Source of the DNA: Symsagittifera roscoffensis
Lineage: Eukaryota > Xenacoelomorpha > Acoela > Convolutidae
Length of the DNA: 64,000 nucleotides
Assembly: GCF_963678635.1 (NCBI RefSeq)
Contig: NC_087067.1
Location: 50,832,233-50,896,232, forward strand
Direction: 5' to 3'
Below, in pieces: positions 34,048 through 46,989 of this stretch. The position numbers and the translations under genes are program-made. Numbering within the stretch: the first letter of the stretch is position 1; each line of letters starts with the position of its first letter. Under the pieces are notes generated by a model. That model worked only from the letters and a program-made list of their open reading frames with translations, was not told the DNA's origin and ran no database searches.

Positions 34048-34260
34048 CTAAGTGTTTTGGACCATTGACCCCAAGTAAACTTCATTTTAAAATTCATTGT
34101 AAGTCACATTTAATTAAATAAAACTCAAAAATGCATTAGTGTGGTATGTTTTTACATAAAAAAAATTTTAAACTGCTTTTATCACATCGATTGTAACTGA
34201 AAAAATCTGTAGCTTTAAAAAATTGTATTTAAAAATAGAAACTGATTACCTCAATTAGAC

Positions 34261-34445
34261 ATGTCGAATCAGAGACTGTACACATCAAATGATGAAGGAG
34301 TGTTCGAATCGCCGCTCGGAGGTTTCGACTCTTCTGATTTTGACAGATGGTAGACTGTTGGGGACTACTTGGAGGAAATTTTCGTCCACAATTACCCGCA
34401 GAGTAGAATAGTTGAGGCGTTGACCGGCCGAAACATCACATACAG
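34261..34445 (+). pseudogene. ANL-superfamily first exon, copy 3
   Basis: Same sequence, TAG and donor as copy 1. This is the copy nearest to the downstream ANL exons (56356 onward), about 21.9 kb away on the same strand, and the one that could still be joined to them by splicing. Between them lie the foldback/Q/LTR debris, copy B and the R4 repeat. As in copy 1, ~250 bp of intron follow before the foldback region. Confidence 0.55.
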
Positions 34446-34766
34446 GTTAACTTACCAGGTTACTTTTTAATCTGAGGCGTCTAAAAACGGAGCAAAAAGT
34501 TCTCATGGAAATCTCTTCAGAAGCGTCAAAATGATAGAACTTGCTATTGATATAAAAATTTTTCTTAGTGATTAAATTAGTTCACTACAGTTATTGAGTT
34601 TTTGGTTGGACTTCTGAACTTACATTACTTAATCAATTTGGGTTAATTAATCAGCCAACAGGTCCAAGCCAACAGGAAAACATAATTCGGCAAAAAGGGT
34701 AACATCAAGTTTATATTTTTTATTGCTTTAAAAAAAGTCTTTTAGGCAAAAAAATTAGAAACAATG

Positions 34767-35306
34767 ATTTTGTTAAGATTCCCGGGTTGACCTCCATACA
34801 CCGAAAATGCTTATCATACAATTGCATACATCAAGTGTATGGAGAAAACGCTTGTCATACAATTTTCATACATTTTCGAAAAATAATAGAAAAAAATTAA
34901 ACCATTTCTGCGGCTTTTTGAGAACAGTTGAATGAACTGGTGAAAAAAAAAACTGATTTTAATTTTTTTTTTGAAAAAAATGCTTAGCATACAATTTCCA
35001 TATACGACCCAAAAATTTTTTCAAGTAATTTTGAAAATTTGCCCCAAAATTTTTTTTTTGTTTTTGTGTTCAAGCGCAAATCGAATTTTGTACGGAAACA
35101 AACATTTTCCGAGAATCAGTTTTTTTTATCACCAGTCTATTCAACTGTTCTCAAAAAGCCGCAGAAATGGTTTAATTTTTTTCTATTATTTTTCGAAAAT
35201 GTATGAAAATTGTATGACAAGCGTTTTCTCCGTACACTTGATGTATGCAATTGTATGATAAGCATTTTCGGTGTATGGAGGTCAACCCGGAAATCTTAAC
35301 AAAATC
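34767..35306. mobile_element. Foldback element, copy 3
   Basis: Both arms are present, but ~45 bp of the centre-right arm is missing compared with copy 1. Confidence 0.7.
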
Positions 35307-36131
35307 CTTGTGTCTAATTTTCTCCAAAACTACAAAAAGCTTAGTACACTACGTACTTACCAGAATTAATTAAATTAATAATAACAAAAGACTCCTTTTC
35401 AATCATTGCGGCAAAACCAATATGTTTGCAGCGGCCAAAAACATTTGAAACCAGTATGTGTTTAGGTCTATTGCGTCAGTCGGGGCAAATGGAGAGAGTC
35501 CACTAACGTCGGCAAAAACTACAAAACAATACCTTAAAAAAGGTCTCCTGAAAAGTTTCAGAACCCAAGAACCGAATGAGTCGGTTCGACTCAACGTTTA
35601 GGGGCCCATAATTTGTCTGAATGAGTAAAAAAAAATACATCATGGTAGCCCTGAGTCGACTTTCAGTCTGGTCATCAGCAACGACCTGTTGAAATATTAC
35701 ATCAGATGCGAACCGCAAGTTTTTTCAAAATTAACGTAATTACTTGCGATTGAAAGCCATGGGACGACGCTTACGTTGCGAGAGGTCCAATGATTTCGTG
35801 ATACAAAACTGCCAAAACAACCTACTTATAGTAAGCCTAAGCGGATCAAAGGTTTTACAATAGAGATCTGTTTGTTTATTTAAAATAGAACCAGAGACAA
35901 GGAGCATGCCCTATTTGGCAGGTATCAACTGGGGAGTTTGATACCAAGTGTAACATAATATATTGGAACTTCCCAATGGATTTAAATGAGGGGAAATTCA
36001 GCAACCAGTTGGGACGGGCCCACAGTTCGCAAAAAAGATAATCGAGAGCATCACTAGGATGCTCAGAGCACTTATACTAGCTCATTACGATGTATTATAA
36101 TTGCGAACTGAACAAGAGCTTTATAACTTAA
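35307..36131 (+). pseudogene. Element D pol remnant Q3
   Basis: Nearly the same as Q1 but lacking ~240 bp at its 5' part. It ends directly at the copy B LTR, so this LTR follows D's pol and precedes B's gag. Confidence 0.4.
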
Positions 36132-37702
36132 TGGAACCTGATCTAAACTACATTTTATTATTGGATAAATTAGATATTTTACCACTGTAAAATATTTAAT
36201 ATTAACCAATCATAATCCATCTAACTAACAACCCACTTATTTGTAATTGCTGAAATTACTTGTAATTTCAGCACCAGAGAGATTTGAATTTAACTTAAAA
36301 ATTAGTTACCTCTCCAAGAGAACTAAAGCAGTTGCAATAAGCCAGTATAATCTAGATCTATTGAGCCTAGCAGAAACTTGTTAAACACCCTGAGACTAGT
36401 AGATAAAAGAGTAAGATTAGGATCGGTATTAGACTAGGAAATTGCACGAATCTATCCGGCCGAAAGTAAGATAGCGTGACGAGCAGACGGTGTACCCTAT
36501 CCGAAATTACTCTATGAGTTAACCTTAGGGACCTAACTCATCTGGTGCGACCATAAGTCTCGAATAAAGACCTTAATAGATTAGAATTAACCAAAAATAG
36601 ATTAGAAAATAGACAAAACATTTTCAAAATGTTACACGACAAGAACTTAATTGAAATGTCTCTACGACTCAATAGATCTGAGCCGCTATTCCGCAAAATA
36701 CGAGAACTACCCGGTAAGAACCTCGGACAAGAGACGACATACGACTACATAGAAATTTATCATTTAGTTTCATGGTTGTACGGCAAAAGCCAACACAAAC
36801 TTTTATATTTAGAATCTTATTAGCAATGAATTTAGATTTTCATTTGCAAACATAAAATCCTTGAAGGAAATCTTCAATGATTATTTCAGGTGCTAAACAA
36901 AATTACTATTATACAATAACGATTGATAAAAACATCTCAAATCGTTCCCTCAACTTCTGCAGTATTATATAAAACATATTTGAAAATTTTTTATTGAAAA
37001 CAAAAAAAAATTAGTAGCATGACAATAAACTGTTAGTATATATAAATCATCCTGTTGTTCCCGCTTCATCACCTCAACATAACAGCAATCCTAAATCAAC
37101 TAAAATCATCAAAAACTAAAACCTGTTACCAATATTTAAATTAATTTAAACTTAATTTTATTTACTCTTAAACCAGGTCATCAAGGCTTTCCTTGGATCT
37201 AAATCAATTTTCTATCTTATAAATTTTAAATTCTGATCATCAAGGCTTATCCTTGGATCAAAAAGAACAATTTTGTTCTCCCATCACCCACTTATCAAGT
37301 GTCTAACGACCTCAAACGTCGATTCACTACCCAACCTTTTTCAAAAGACCCAGGAGTAATAGAAATTTTTTAATCACGCTAACCATTCAAATTAGGCTAA
37401 ACAGTGAAGAACTTCCGTTATTCATCCTCAACATGAACCCTCCTCTTACTTGACCCAGGATAAATCTTAAATTTAGTAAGTTTAAAATAGTATCTAACGA
37501 ACTACTTGCGTCCTAATTATAACTGAGTCTTGTGGATCGATTTACTATTCTCCAACACTTGAACACAATCACTAACCCTAAGAAAGATTAAGTAAGTTAA
37601 CACCTTAACTTAGACTAGCCACGAGAAAGTCAAAATCATTCTTCGGAATCGATATACTTTTCTTTCCAACCCTGAACAAAAAGACCCAGGTTAAGCTAAC
37701 CA
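36132..37702 (+). repeat. 5' LTR of copy B
   Basis: TGGAACC...TAACCA, 1571 bp, with the hairpin at 36248 and direct repeats near the 3' end. The 81 bp at 37621-37701 differ from R1 by one base but from copy A by several, so the arms match the neighbouring R repeats better than the sister copy. The frame equivalent to copy A's LTR ORF (36541-36823) carries a TAA. Confidence 0.7.
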
Positions 37703-37775
37703 AAAAATCGTAAGGACTAATAGTCTAGGAAATTAAAATCACTAATAACTTCTTGCATCCCTCATCCTAATCCTT

Positions 37776-38214
37776 ATGTCATTAAAAATTTTAAGAAAAA
37801 AAAACAATCGTTTTACACAATTGTGAAATAGACAACCAAAAATACGATCTTGTAATAACCCCGTATACACAAACAGTTGAATACATCCGAACAAAACGAC
37901 AAACAATAAAAAAAAAAGTTATAAGTAAACAAAAACAGATAACACGAAAACGATTTTCAAAAATGGAAATGCATTTTACGAATCAGAAGCCAGTAGTCTA
38001 GGCGCACTATATAAATTAAAAGAATCAGTAAATAAAAATTTCCCCATCCATGATCAGTTATATTTTTCCGATTCAGAAACAACTTCAAACTCATCAAAAA
38101 GAGGAAAAAGAAGAATAAAAAAGCAATATAAACACAAACCAGTACATTTATACAATTGGAATCAACCAATTAGACATATTGATAATTATATATTAACAGT
38201 CATCAAACAAAAAA
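37776..38214 (+). pseudogene. Small basic ORF upstream of gag (copy B), broken
   Basis: Begins ATG TCA TTA like copy A's, then loses frame within 20 codons and regains it repeatedly (QTVEYIRTKRQT, KRGKRRIKKQYKHK). It confirms that the ORF belongs to the family. Stops and shifts make it non-functional. Confidence 0.55.
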
Positions 38215-40449
38215 ATGAGCAACACTCAGAGTGACGAAAGTCCAGATGAAGAAACAGTTTTTCCCTTTCTTATAAACTCACTCAGTGATAGTAGAGGACA
38301 AACACGATTTTGCAAAAACCTACTCGTAAATTTGTTTGAACCAGGAATCAGTCCATGCACAGCAGAATTCACGGATATAAAAATCAAAAGTCAAATTATA
38401 GAACATTATTTGAAAGACATATGTAACCTAACACAACAATATGGAATCTACACCATAGAATTCAGCACACCACGAACAATTCATGGTAAATATGTAATCC
38501 AAATAGACGATATTGATTTAGAATTTTCAAAAGTATTCACAGAATATATCAAAAGCACACAATATCACAATTCACAGAGAGCAAAATCCATATTCACCAA
38601 CGAAGATTATGTAAAAGTAATACCATTAACGATTGACGCAACACCATTAAATTACAAAACATTTTTACCTGATACACAAAATAACAGCTTAAATTTAACA
38701 GTTATACATCATGAAAATCTTAATGGAACTAGAAATCTTACACAACAAGATATTCAAACACCATCACAATTCATAAATGAAGAAGTAGTCCAAAAAACAG
38801 TAACAACTACACAACAAAGTATTTCACCATTACGTTAAAATCTCACAACACCAAAAAATACAAACACATTACTACCACAAATAACCATACAATCGACCGA
38901 TAAACCCTCGGTTGCTCCAAAATAATCCCATATGGATTATCAGACATATAGAACAATGACAAAACCGTCAAAAACACGAAAAACATTCACAAAAAAAAAA
39001 CACTTTTGCAGAACACAACTAAAATTATGTACATCAATCAAAAACAAATCAACCCCAAAAAAAAATACAAAAATTTTAAACCACGTATGTTCTCATTATT
39101 GGAATCTTCCAAATACATCGACCATTTCAGTAAATTTTCCAGATAATCCACACCCTCCACAGGATTATAGTGAAAATTATCCATTTTTTTAACCAAATAA
39201 GAATGAACAACAAACAACTTATAACACAAATTACTTATCATCTGATGATGATGATTACTATCAACCAGATACTTTTGCACCATATACTAAAGAATATCGC
39301 ACACAGAGACCGCGACAATCTCAACCATCCCAAAATATGAAAACCTACCCACAAAATCCAACAGACATGCAAAATCAACAACCAATGCATATACAAAACC
39401 CATTTACCGCACAAATTTTTTCAACCTATACTGCCACAAAACCAAATGACCATGCATTCTTACCAACCGACTCAAATGCAAAATGAAATATCAATTTCAT
39501 ATTACCTTCAACAACATGAAATAACAAAAAACCAACTTACCAACTTCTCGCAATTGCCAAATGCCGCAGAATCACTACAGATGACTATGAATCCATACCT
39601 CATGGGTGCATCATCAATAACATCGAATAAACCACTGATGGTATTCACAGGAACAGACCCTGAATATTCTGTAGAAGACTATTTAAACGCAGTCACAGCA
39701 AATTTAATTTTAAATATAGGACCTGAACCAATTAATACACCACTCCATCAAAATTGGATACATAGACGCACAGCGTTAATTCAAACAACACTAGATGGCG
39801 CAGCCCAAAAATGGTTTTCAGTAAAACCCATAGAAATAAAATCAGATTGGAAAAGATTCACACAGCAATTTTCAAAAATGTTTGATTCTGAAAGAAACAA
39901 ACAACATCAAAGAGTTCTATGCAACGAAATACGCAGATTACCAAATGAAAAATTAAACAATTAGCAGTTCGAATCGAAACACTAGTTCGAAAAGCATATT
40001 CACTAAACACATATGATAACAACAACACAAAAATGACAGAAATTTAAATGATGACCTTAACACCTCAACTAAGGAAAATGGCTATAAAAAAGAGAGCATC
40101 TCATCCTTCCTCAATTCGAGAGCCAGATTTAGGTTTTATAAAATTAGTAGATAAACTAGAACAAGCAGAAATCACAATTAAACTTGAAGAAACAGAAAAT
40201 CTAAATCTACAGTATGTTAATCGGATTGAAACAAATACCACACATGTAAATAACATACAAGAACCGGACACAGACCTGATTGAAAAAATTACTGAAATAT
40301 TAAACATCTATGAAAGGAACCCAAATTTTGAAGGCAAATCATCTTTCAAAAAATGGTGTAATTATTGCCGACGATACGGACACAGTATTGCCGAATGTAG
40401 ACAAAAACAACAAGACAACAGAATAAACCTCAAAAGCACAAAGAACTAA
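38215..40449 (+). pseudogene. gag: gag (copy B), broken
   Basis: Pieces are 38215-38838 (N-terminal part), 38932-39192 (spacer), 39446-39964 (capsid start and continuation, RRTALIQTTLDGAAQKWF region) and 40048-40449 (nucleocapsid with CNYCRRYGHSIAEC). Between codons for FTNE and DYVKVIP near 38610 about 127 residues present in copy A are missing in frame. At the point where copy A has a TGA in gag, copy B reads Arg. It ends by frameshift just after the zinc knuckle. Confidence 0.8.
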
Positions 40450-41828
40450 ATAAGTCATTCTATCAATATATGAAAAAAGATCAAAGCCTTACCAAACAAA
40501 AATAAATATAGTAATAATAGTTCAGGAAAACCACTACCAAGTAACTCAAATTATTCAAGAAATCAATCACCATATAACTCCAGTAATAGAGGTAGATCGC
40601 CCGAACGAAGAAATTCACGAAATTTCTCACAAAATAGATACAGTCGATCGAATAGTCAAAATAACCAACATAGGAATAACTATTCACGATCGAATTCCAA
40701 CACAACAGAATTTGTTTCTGCATCCAAATCCCATTCAAACCCAAGGAATAGACACTATTCCAACAATAAATCACGAAACTCATCATACAACAGAAATAGA
40801 AACTATTCAAACAATAGGAATAGAAGTTACTCCAACAATCGAAATCAAACCTATCCAAACAACAGATCAAGGAATAATTCATATAATAGATCAAATTATC
40901 ACAATTCAAATGATAACTATCAAAACAGATCAAGAAATAATTCACAAAACCGAAACTCAAGTTACAACAACAGATACAGAAATTATTCCCAATCACCCCA
41001 TAGGAATAACAACCGTTACCCCGATTCTAAACATCGATACAGAAGTAGCACACCAAAGCACCAAAGACACATAAATCAATTGCAAACAAATGAAGAAACA
41101 ACTTCAGACCCACCAGGTATTGATGGCACAGGAAGTAACGAATTACAATTAAACCACATTAATTGTGAATCAACAGATACTGAAAGTGATACAGATAATA
41201 CCATCTCTGTAAATATGATAACAATCGAAAATGACTATGAACCCATCGTATATGAACAACCTTTTAGTTCACACATATACGAAAATCAATTGGAACTTCT
41301 CCATAATTATTATACCACACCCATTAATAATATTACACAACCTATACAAGAAGTAAATGAAAATAATACTGTAATTAAACCTGATAAAAAAGACATAGTA
41401 CAATGCTCAAACACGACACATATTTATCAAAACATACAAAAAGAACAACCAAGGGAAAAAATTTGGACAATCCCACTTCTCCTAGAAAGTCCAAGAAGTA
41501 AAGAATTTTAACCACCAGATCTTGAAATTGATTTTTTAATTGACTCAGGAGCAGAATCAAATATAATTAACATTCCCACATGGAAAGAAATTCAAACACT
41601 GCACCCAAATTGAACACCTCTTGAAAAATCTAGTAAATTGGCAAAAGCACAAGGATCAACATTAGTAAACTATGGAAAAATCCAACTATTCCTTGTTCCC
41701 ACAAGAACAATAGAACAAAACAAGATTTTGAACAAGCCATTTAAACAAGCATTTCATACTACTCATATTAAGCACAATATCATTGGCATGCCGTTTATTA
41801 CTAAATATAAACAAACAATAAACATCTA
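40450..41828 (+). pseudogene. pro: Gag tail and protease (copy B), broken
   Basis: An Asn/Arg/Ser-rich repeat tract (40560-41060) is followed by the acidic linker 41080-41511, a stop TAA at 41509-41511 inside the sequence before PPDLEID, then the protease with IDSGAESN near 41545 and its second hydrophobic segment NIIGMPFITK near 41780. Additional stops lie at about 41610 and 41827. The frame across the poly-T site that broke copy A is continuous here. Confidence 0.75.
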
Positions 41829-44234
41829 AAATTGTAAAATCCATATCAAAGACAAATATACAAAAACAAAAAACACAGCCTTAACATTCTTCCAAAGATT
41901 AAACAAACAACCACCATTTTTCTCAAAATTTTACCCCATTTATAATCAAGAACGGAAACACCTGAAACCACTATCAAGAAACATATATAAATTTTCATTA
42001 AAACAAGTTCATCAGTATGACAAAAGTCAAAACAAACAACAGCTTTTCATGTCAGATTTCGAATTTAAACCCATTCACAAATTTTTCAAAATTACAATCT
42101 CATCCATAAAATATCTAAAAAACACAAATTCCGATATTATTTCACTACATGTATATTATAATACACCATATCGAATAACACTACCTTTGGGACTATTAGG
42201 ATATTGTGAAACGAATGCAACAACTTCACCTGTAAATGAAGTAGCATATCGGGTAAATAATATTTTACAACTATTAGATATTTGTCAATCAACAATTCTT
42301 GACGAAGAATTATCCATAAATAATATAATAAGCAATGAAAAAAAAATACAGATTACTTCACAAAAACACCAATTATTTTAAACCAACATTCAAAATAACA
42401 AATTATACAAAAGAACAACAAAAACTCTTAACAATGTTTAATTTTCAACATTCACAAATCACACAGGATGAATTTGACAGATTAGCAAAACAACTGATAA
42501 AACATTCCACAGTCTACGCAACATCAAAATTTGACATTGGAAAAATTAGTTCGTCACTACACCTCCCATTAAAACCTGACGCAGTCTTCAAAAAGCAAAG
42601 AGCAAGTAAAGTACCAATTCACTTACACGACAAGGTAAAATGAATACTTGATATTTTAGAACAATTTGAAATTATATCACTAGTAAATAAGGAAGAACAA
42701 CCAAAAGGTAATACCTTCATCAACCCTGTTATCATCCTAGCAAAAGGTGAATCACTAAAATTGGTTTTAGACGCTAGATATCTCAATTCACTAATTGACG
42801 AATCAAAATGCAATTGGCCTATTGAACCGATACAGGTTATCTTAACAAAGATAAATGGTAAATACTTCACAACCGCAGATATGAATAGTGCTTATAACAA
42901 AATGCCACTAGATGAACAATCACGACGCTTAACACAATTTGTTATTGGAAATCAACAAAACGAATTTAATGAATTTAATTTTGGAACAGTATCATGAAGT
43001 ACTTCAGAACGAAAATCTGAAAGCAGCCCCCGATAAATCACATTTTTTCTTAACACGCGTTAAATTTTTAGGACATAATATTGAACGAAATACAATCACC
43101 ACATTAAAATTACGCATTGATGCAATCCAAAAACTTCAACCACCCACAAATAAAAAGAAAATCCAAGAATTCCTTGGAATGTTGAATTTCTAAAGTAATT
43201 ATGTTTACAAAATGCAGTTATACTTAAGACCTTTCTTTAACATCCTCAGACAACAAAATAATTTTGAATGGACCACTGAACATCAAACTCGATTTGAAGA
43301 AATTAAAAAACTTTTGACAGAACAAATTTCAAACACAATTCCAGATCGAAATCAACCATTCTACGCAATGTGCGATGCTTCAAATTTTGGCATCGGCGCA
43401 GCATTACTACAATCACATAGTGGAACAAACAAGATGAATCTTATATCAGCAAACTCACGATTATTCACAAAAGCCGAGCTACGACTCTCTACTCTAATGA
43501 GAGAATGTACAGCTATAATTTATACACTTACAGAGTACGAATTTCTGATACTTGGATCAAAACACCCAACAGTTCTATTTACAGATCATAAACCAATTAT
43601 ATTTCTCTTCACACAAAAATCAAATCCTAATCATAAAGTTTAAAGATTTCAATTAATTTTAATGAAATTCCCAAACTTACATATAGTTTGGACAGCAGGA
43701 AAAAACCTTGCGTTACCAGATACATTAAGTAGAAATACACCACCTGAACTACTTACACGAAAAACTACAGTTGAAATAACAAAAAATATTAAATTCTATC
43801 TCGCAGAAGATGAAACATCACCACGATTTAAATGCAAATACGCAGTAAAAACTGACATTGATCAATCACAAATAAATAATCTACAACATTTTCCACTCTA
43901 CTTAGATTGCCAAAATAATCACTACGAAGTTGATTTATTAGGCACATCTACCTTCAAACCAATTTCATACTCACAATGGATCAAAAATAATACTCAACAA
44001 AAGAAAATGAAACAACAACCGCATAAAAAAGACCTTTTTCCAATAATTGAAAAAGATAATTTGACCGATAAAATAAATTTATCAGGAACACAAACGAATG
44101 ATTCAAAATACACACTAAATCAAGTTTTTAACCTCCATGACACGCTTGACACAATTCCCCTATCAAAACTAGAAATTGAAAATATTTTTCTCCTACCAAC
44201 AGAAAAAATTACACTTGAACTTTTAAAACAATAA
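41829..44234 (+). pseudogene. pol: RT and RNase H (copy B), active site deleted
   Basis: Pieces are 42049-42381, 42335-42643, 42761-42997, 42939-43193, 43212-43643 and 43662-44234. The first catalytic block TADMNSAYNKMPL is present, but after NQQNEFNEF (about 42975) the sequence jumps to EQYHEVLQNENLK. Roughly 55 residues present in copy A, including YLDD, are therefore gone. RNase H motifs CDASNFGIGAALL and FTDHKPI remain. The deletion alone makes this copy non-functional. Confidence 0.85.
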
Positions 44235-45930
44235 CAAAATTTCGACCCAGTAATTAGACAACTAAAATCATGGCACAAATACAAAACAAAACCAGCAAAA
44301 GCTGATACCATAATTTTAGGAAACAAACACTCCTCCGATATTTCCGAAAACTTAATAACACAACAATCAATGAAAATACAGATCTTTTAGAATATCAATT
44401 AGATGATTCAAAAGTTCCCTGTCTTCCTTTAAGTATGATACTGATAGCATTTAACATCTCCCATACACAAAATACAAAAGGACACTCAGGATCAGAAAAA
44501 ACATACTCGAACTTCGCACAAAATTTTTCTTTTCCAAATGCCCCAATTTGGATAAAAGTATTATGCAATGATTGTATAATATGTCAATTGAACAAACCTT
44601 ATCCGAATCAAAAACAAATAGCACAAAAACAAGATTTTAAAGGACAAAGTTTATATTTCAACCATAGAATTTCATTCGACACAAAAGGACCAATTTTACC
44701 ATCCTCTGAAGGAAATTCTTAAGTTTTGGTCATTGTTGATGCATTCACACATTATGTAGCACTCAACCCAGTACCACATTGTAATGCTTACTATGCATAC
44801 ACAACACTTTACGAACACTGGATAGCTAAATTCGGATTACCCGAAATCCTAGTTACAGACAACGGTACAGAATTTATTAATAATGAAATAATCACACTAT
44901 GCCACTTATACAACATTAAACATAAACCACGTACATCTCATGCACCTTGGACAAACGGATTAGTCGAAGGTATGAACCGCTCATTACAAGAGTATCTTAG
45001 ATGTATCATTAATGGAAATGATACACGATACAAGGAATGGTCAGCAGATGTAAAATTATTTCCCTTATCATACAATTCACAAATCAAGACAACTTTAGAA
45101 TGTCACCATATGAAATGGTTTTTAATCAAAAGCCACAAAAACCAATTATGTTTACAGCAAAGGCCCATAAAAATGCACAAGGTTATTGCCAACCAAATAA
45201 AGATTCAAAATTTTATAACCTACCTACACACACACATGATGAAGACCATTTTCATCACCCACAAATTCTCAAATTAGCCTCCGGCACACATACCGAATGT
45301 ACTTTAAGTAGAGATAAAAAACATAATCAAATTTACCAAAAAGTAACGAAGAAATTGTTACAAAGGCAAAAAATTAACAGCCAAATTAATTCACGTTTTA
45401 TGCCAGCCACAGATTTAAAATTTGGAACATTTGTTTTAATAGCTAATTTTATTACACAAAAAGGAATCTCCAAAAAATTACAACTACTTTGCAAGGGACC
45501 ATACCAAATAATTGCCAAACCCACTGAAGTAACATACAAACTCACAGATTCAACCAAAAAAGAAATTGTTCAACATCGTAACAATTTATTACCTTACTAC
45601 CCAAAAGAATACGCATTACGCTAATTAACTCAATTATATTCTTTTACAGGTTTAAAAGTTATCCAAAATCATACACATACAGAAAAAGCAACAAATGTAC
45701 AATCCGACGTTCAGTATAAACAAAATCAAAAACAAAACACAACTCATAATAATACAAAAACACCAGACACAAAAATATCTCAAAAAGAAAGAAAAAACAG
45801 GAAAATGATAGAAAAAATTTTACCACAAGAACAAGTACAAAAATCAGAACACAGAGAATTAATACGACTTAGAAATCAACCACCAAAAAATTACAAACAT
45901 TCATCCCACAATCTAAAATATTAAAGAAAG
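44235..45930 (+). pseudogene. int: Integrase (copy B), broken
   Basis: The zinc-binding region (GHSGSEKTYS, CNDCIICQL) lies in 44435-44722 and is followed by a TAA at 44720-44722. The core continues at 44726 with VTDNGTEF and NGLVEGMNR, keeping D and E. A shift near 45110 leads to the C-terminal frame 45037-45624 with the GPY module (KGPYQIIAKP), then a TAA and a charged tail to about 45930. Confidence 0.8.
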
Positions 45931-46394
45931 TTGAATTTCAAAAACAACTTTGATTTTTAAATTAGTAATTTGTACACCTTTAAATCATTTTGAACTTTCA
46001 TATTTTCAAAATAACATGCTGAAACATACGCAACAATTCTAGTGTTCAAATTCTAATTCACTCAAATCCGTCACCTTCAATATCTCTAACACAAACCTAC
46101 TAGCCGATAGATATTAATCTCCAGGCATATCTATAACTATTACTTTCCAACCTCCAGGTCAAAAATAAGCAACTTTCTAAAACTTGGCAACTAAAATAAA
46201 TACCACCTTAGTATTACAACCCTCCCCTATCTAATAACGCAAAGATCAACAATATTTTCCCAACTCAGACCTCAAACCCCCCCCCCCCCCCCCCCCAACC
46301 AAAAAAGGCAAATTAGCCTAAATTAAAAAAGGACCATAATCATTTGGCCTAAAGTACAAACATTTCAAAAAAACCCAGATTACCTACCAAATAA
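45931..46394 (+). other. Non-coding gap between pol and small ORFs (copy B)
   Basis: No frame. Contains the 20-C run at 46277-46296 and the AAATTAGCCTAAA motif shared with copy A. Confidence 0.45.
46277..46296 (+). repeat. Homopolymer of 20 C
   Basis: Direct reading. Copy A has six C at the matching place. Confidence 0.9.
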
Positions 46395-46985
46395 AAACAA
46401 AGTAGAGAAGACCTCCCGAACACCATAAAACTAGCCTCCAACAATTTTTCACAAAACTCAACCCACTTGTCAAAAAATCAATAAATAATCCAACCACACT
46501 TAAATTTCGCTCCAGAAAATAAAAAATTATTCGACGAACGGATCATTTCTTAAATGCTTTTCTCTCTAACAGTCGATACCTTAAAAAATATCATCTTAAA
46601 TCTTTTCATAAAATTTTTCATTCTCTTTAAACTTTTGCTAATATTTTTATTGAAACTTTTGAAGCCTTAATAATCCTTTTAATAAGTTTTTGCAATTTTT
46701 TTTATTTTTCTACTCCCTATTTGAAATATATCTCCAATTTTCCCAAATCATTGACCACTCACAGGTATGGTAATTCAAAGTCTATTTAAATGATACGAAC
46801 AGTTTTTAGTAGAACAGATATTTTTTTACTATTGGTAAATTTTCATCACATTTTTATCATCCCTAATCATGACAATGTGCAAATGTGTAAAAAAGGCAAT
46901 AGTCACATTCGCCTTAGCAACAATCCTTTTAATTCTTTTCATCGAAGAATATTACAATAAACATAAATCTTCCCACTAAGAAACA
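46395..46985 (+). pseudogene. Small membrane ORFs X, Y, Z (copy B), broken
   Basis: The sequence follows copy A's three tiny ORFs. The ATG for ORF Z is at 46790 (ATGATACGAAC, giving a stop/start overlap in the ancestral frame), after which the frame is lost in the first helix. ORF Y is interrupted but still hydrophobic when read across shifts. The hydrophobic character is shared between copies, which supports these being real family features. Confidence 0.4.
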
Positions 46986-46989
46986 AATA

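Larger units (their letters stand above)
19200..36131 (+). repeat. Tandem array of composite units (M, P, S, foldback, Q, R)
   Basis: Identical landmarks recur: the host exon start at 21017, 28112 and 34261 (7095 and 6149 bp apart), R at 24382 and 30538, and foldbacks at 22789, 29732 and 34767. Copies are nearly identical over kilobases, so the duplication is recent or the assembly has joined alleles. Order is M-P-S-M-fold-Q-R-S-M-P-S-M-fold-Q-R-S-M-P-fold-Q, then the copy B LTR. Confidence 0.85.
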
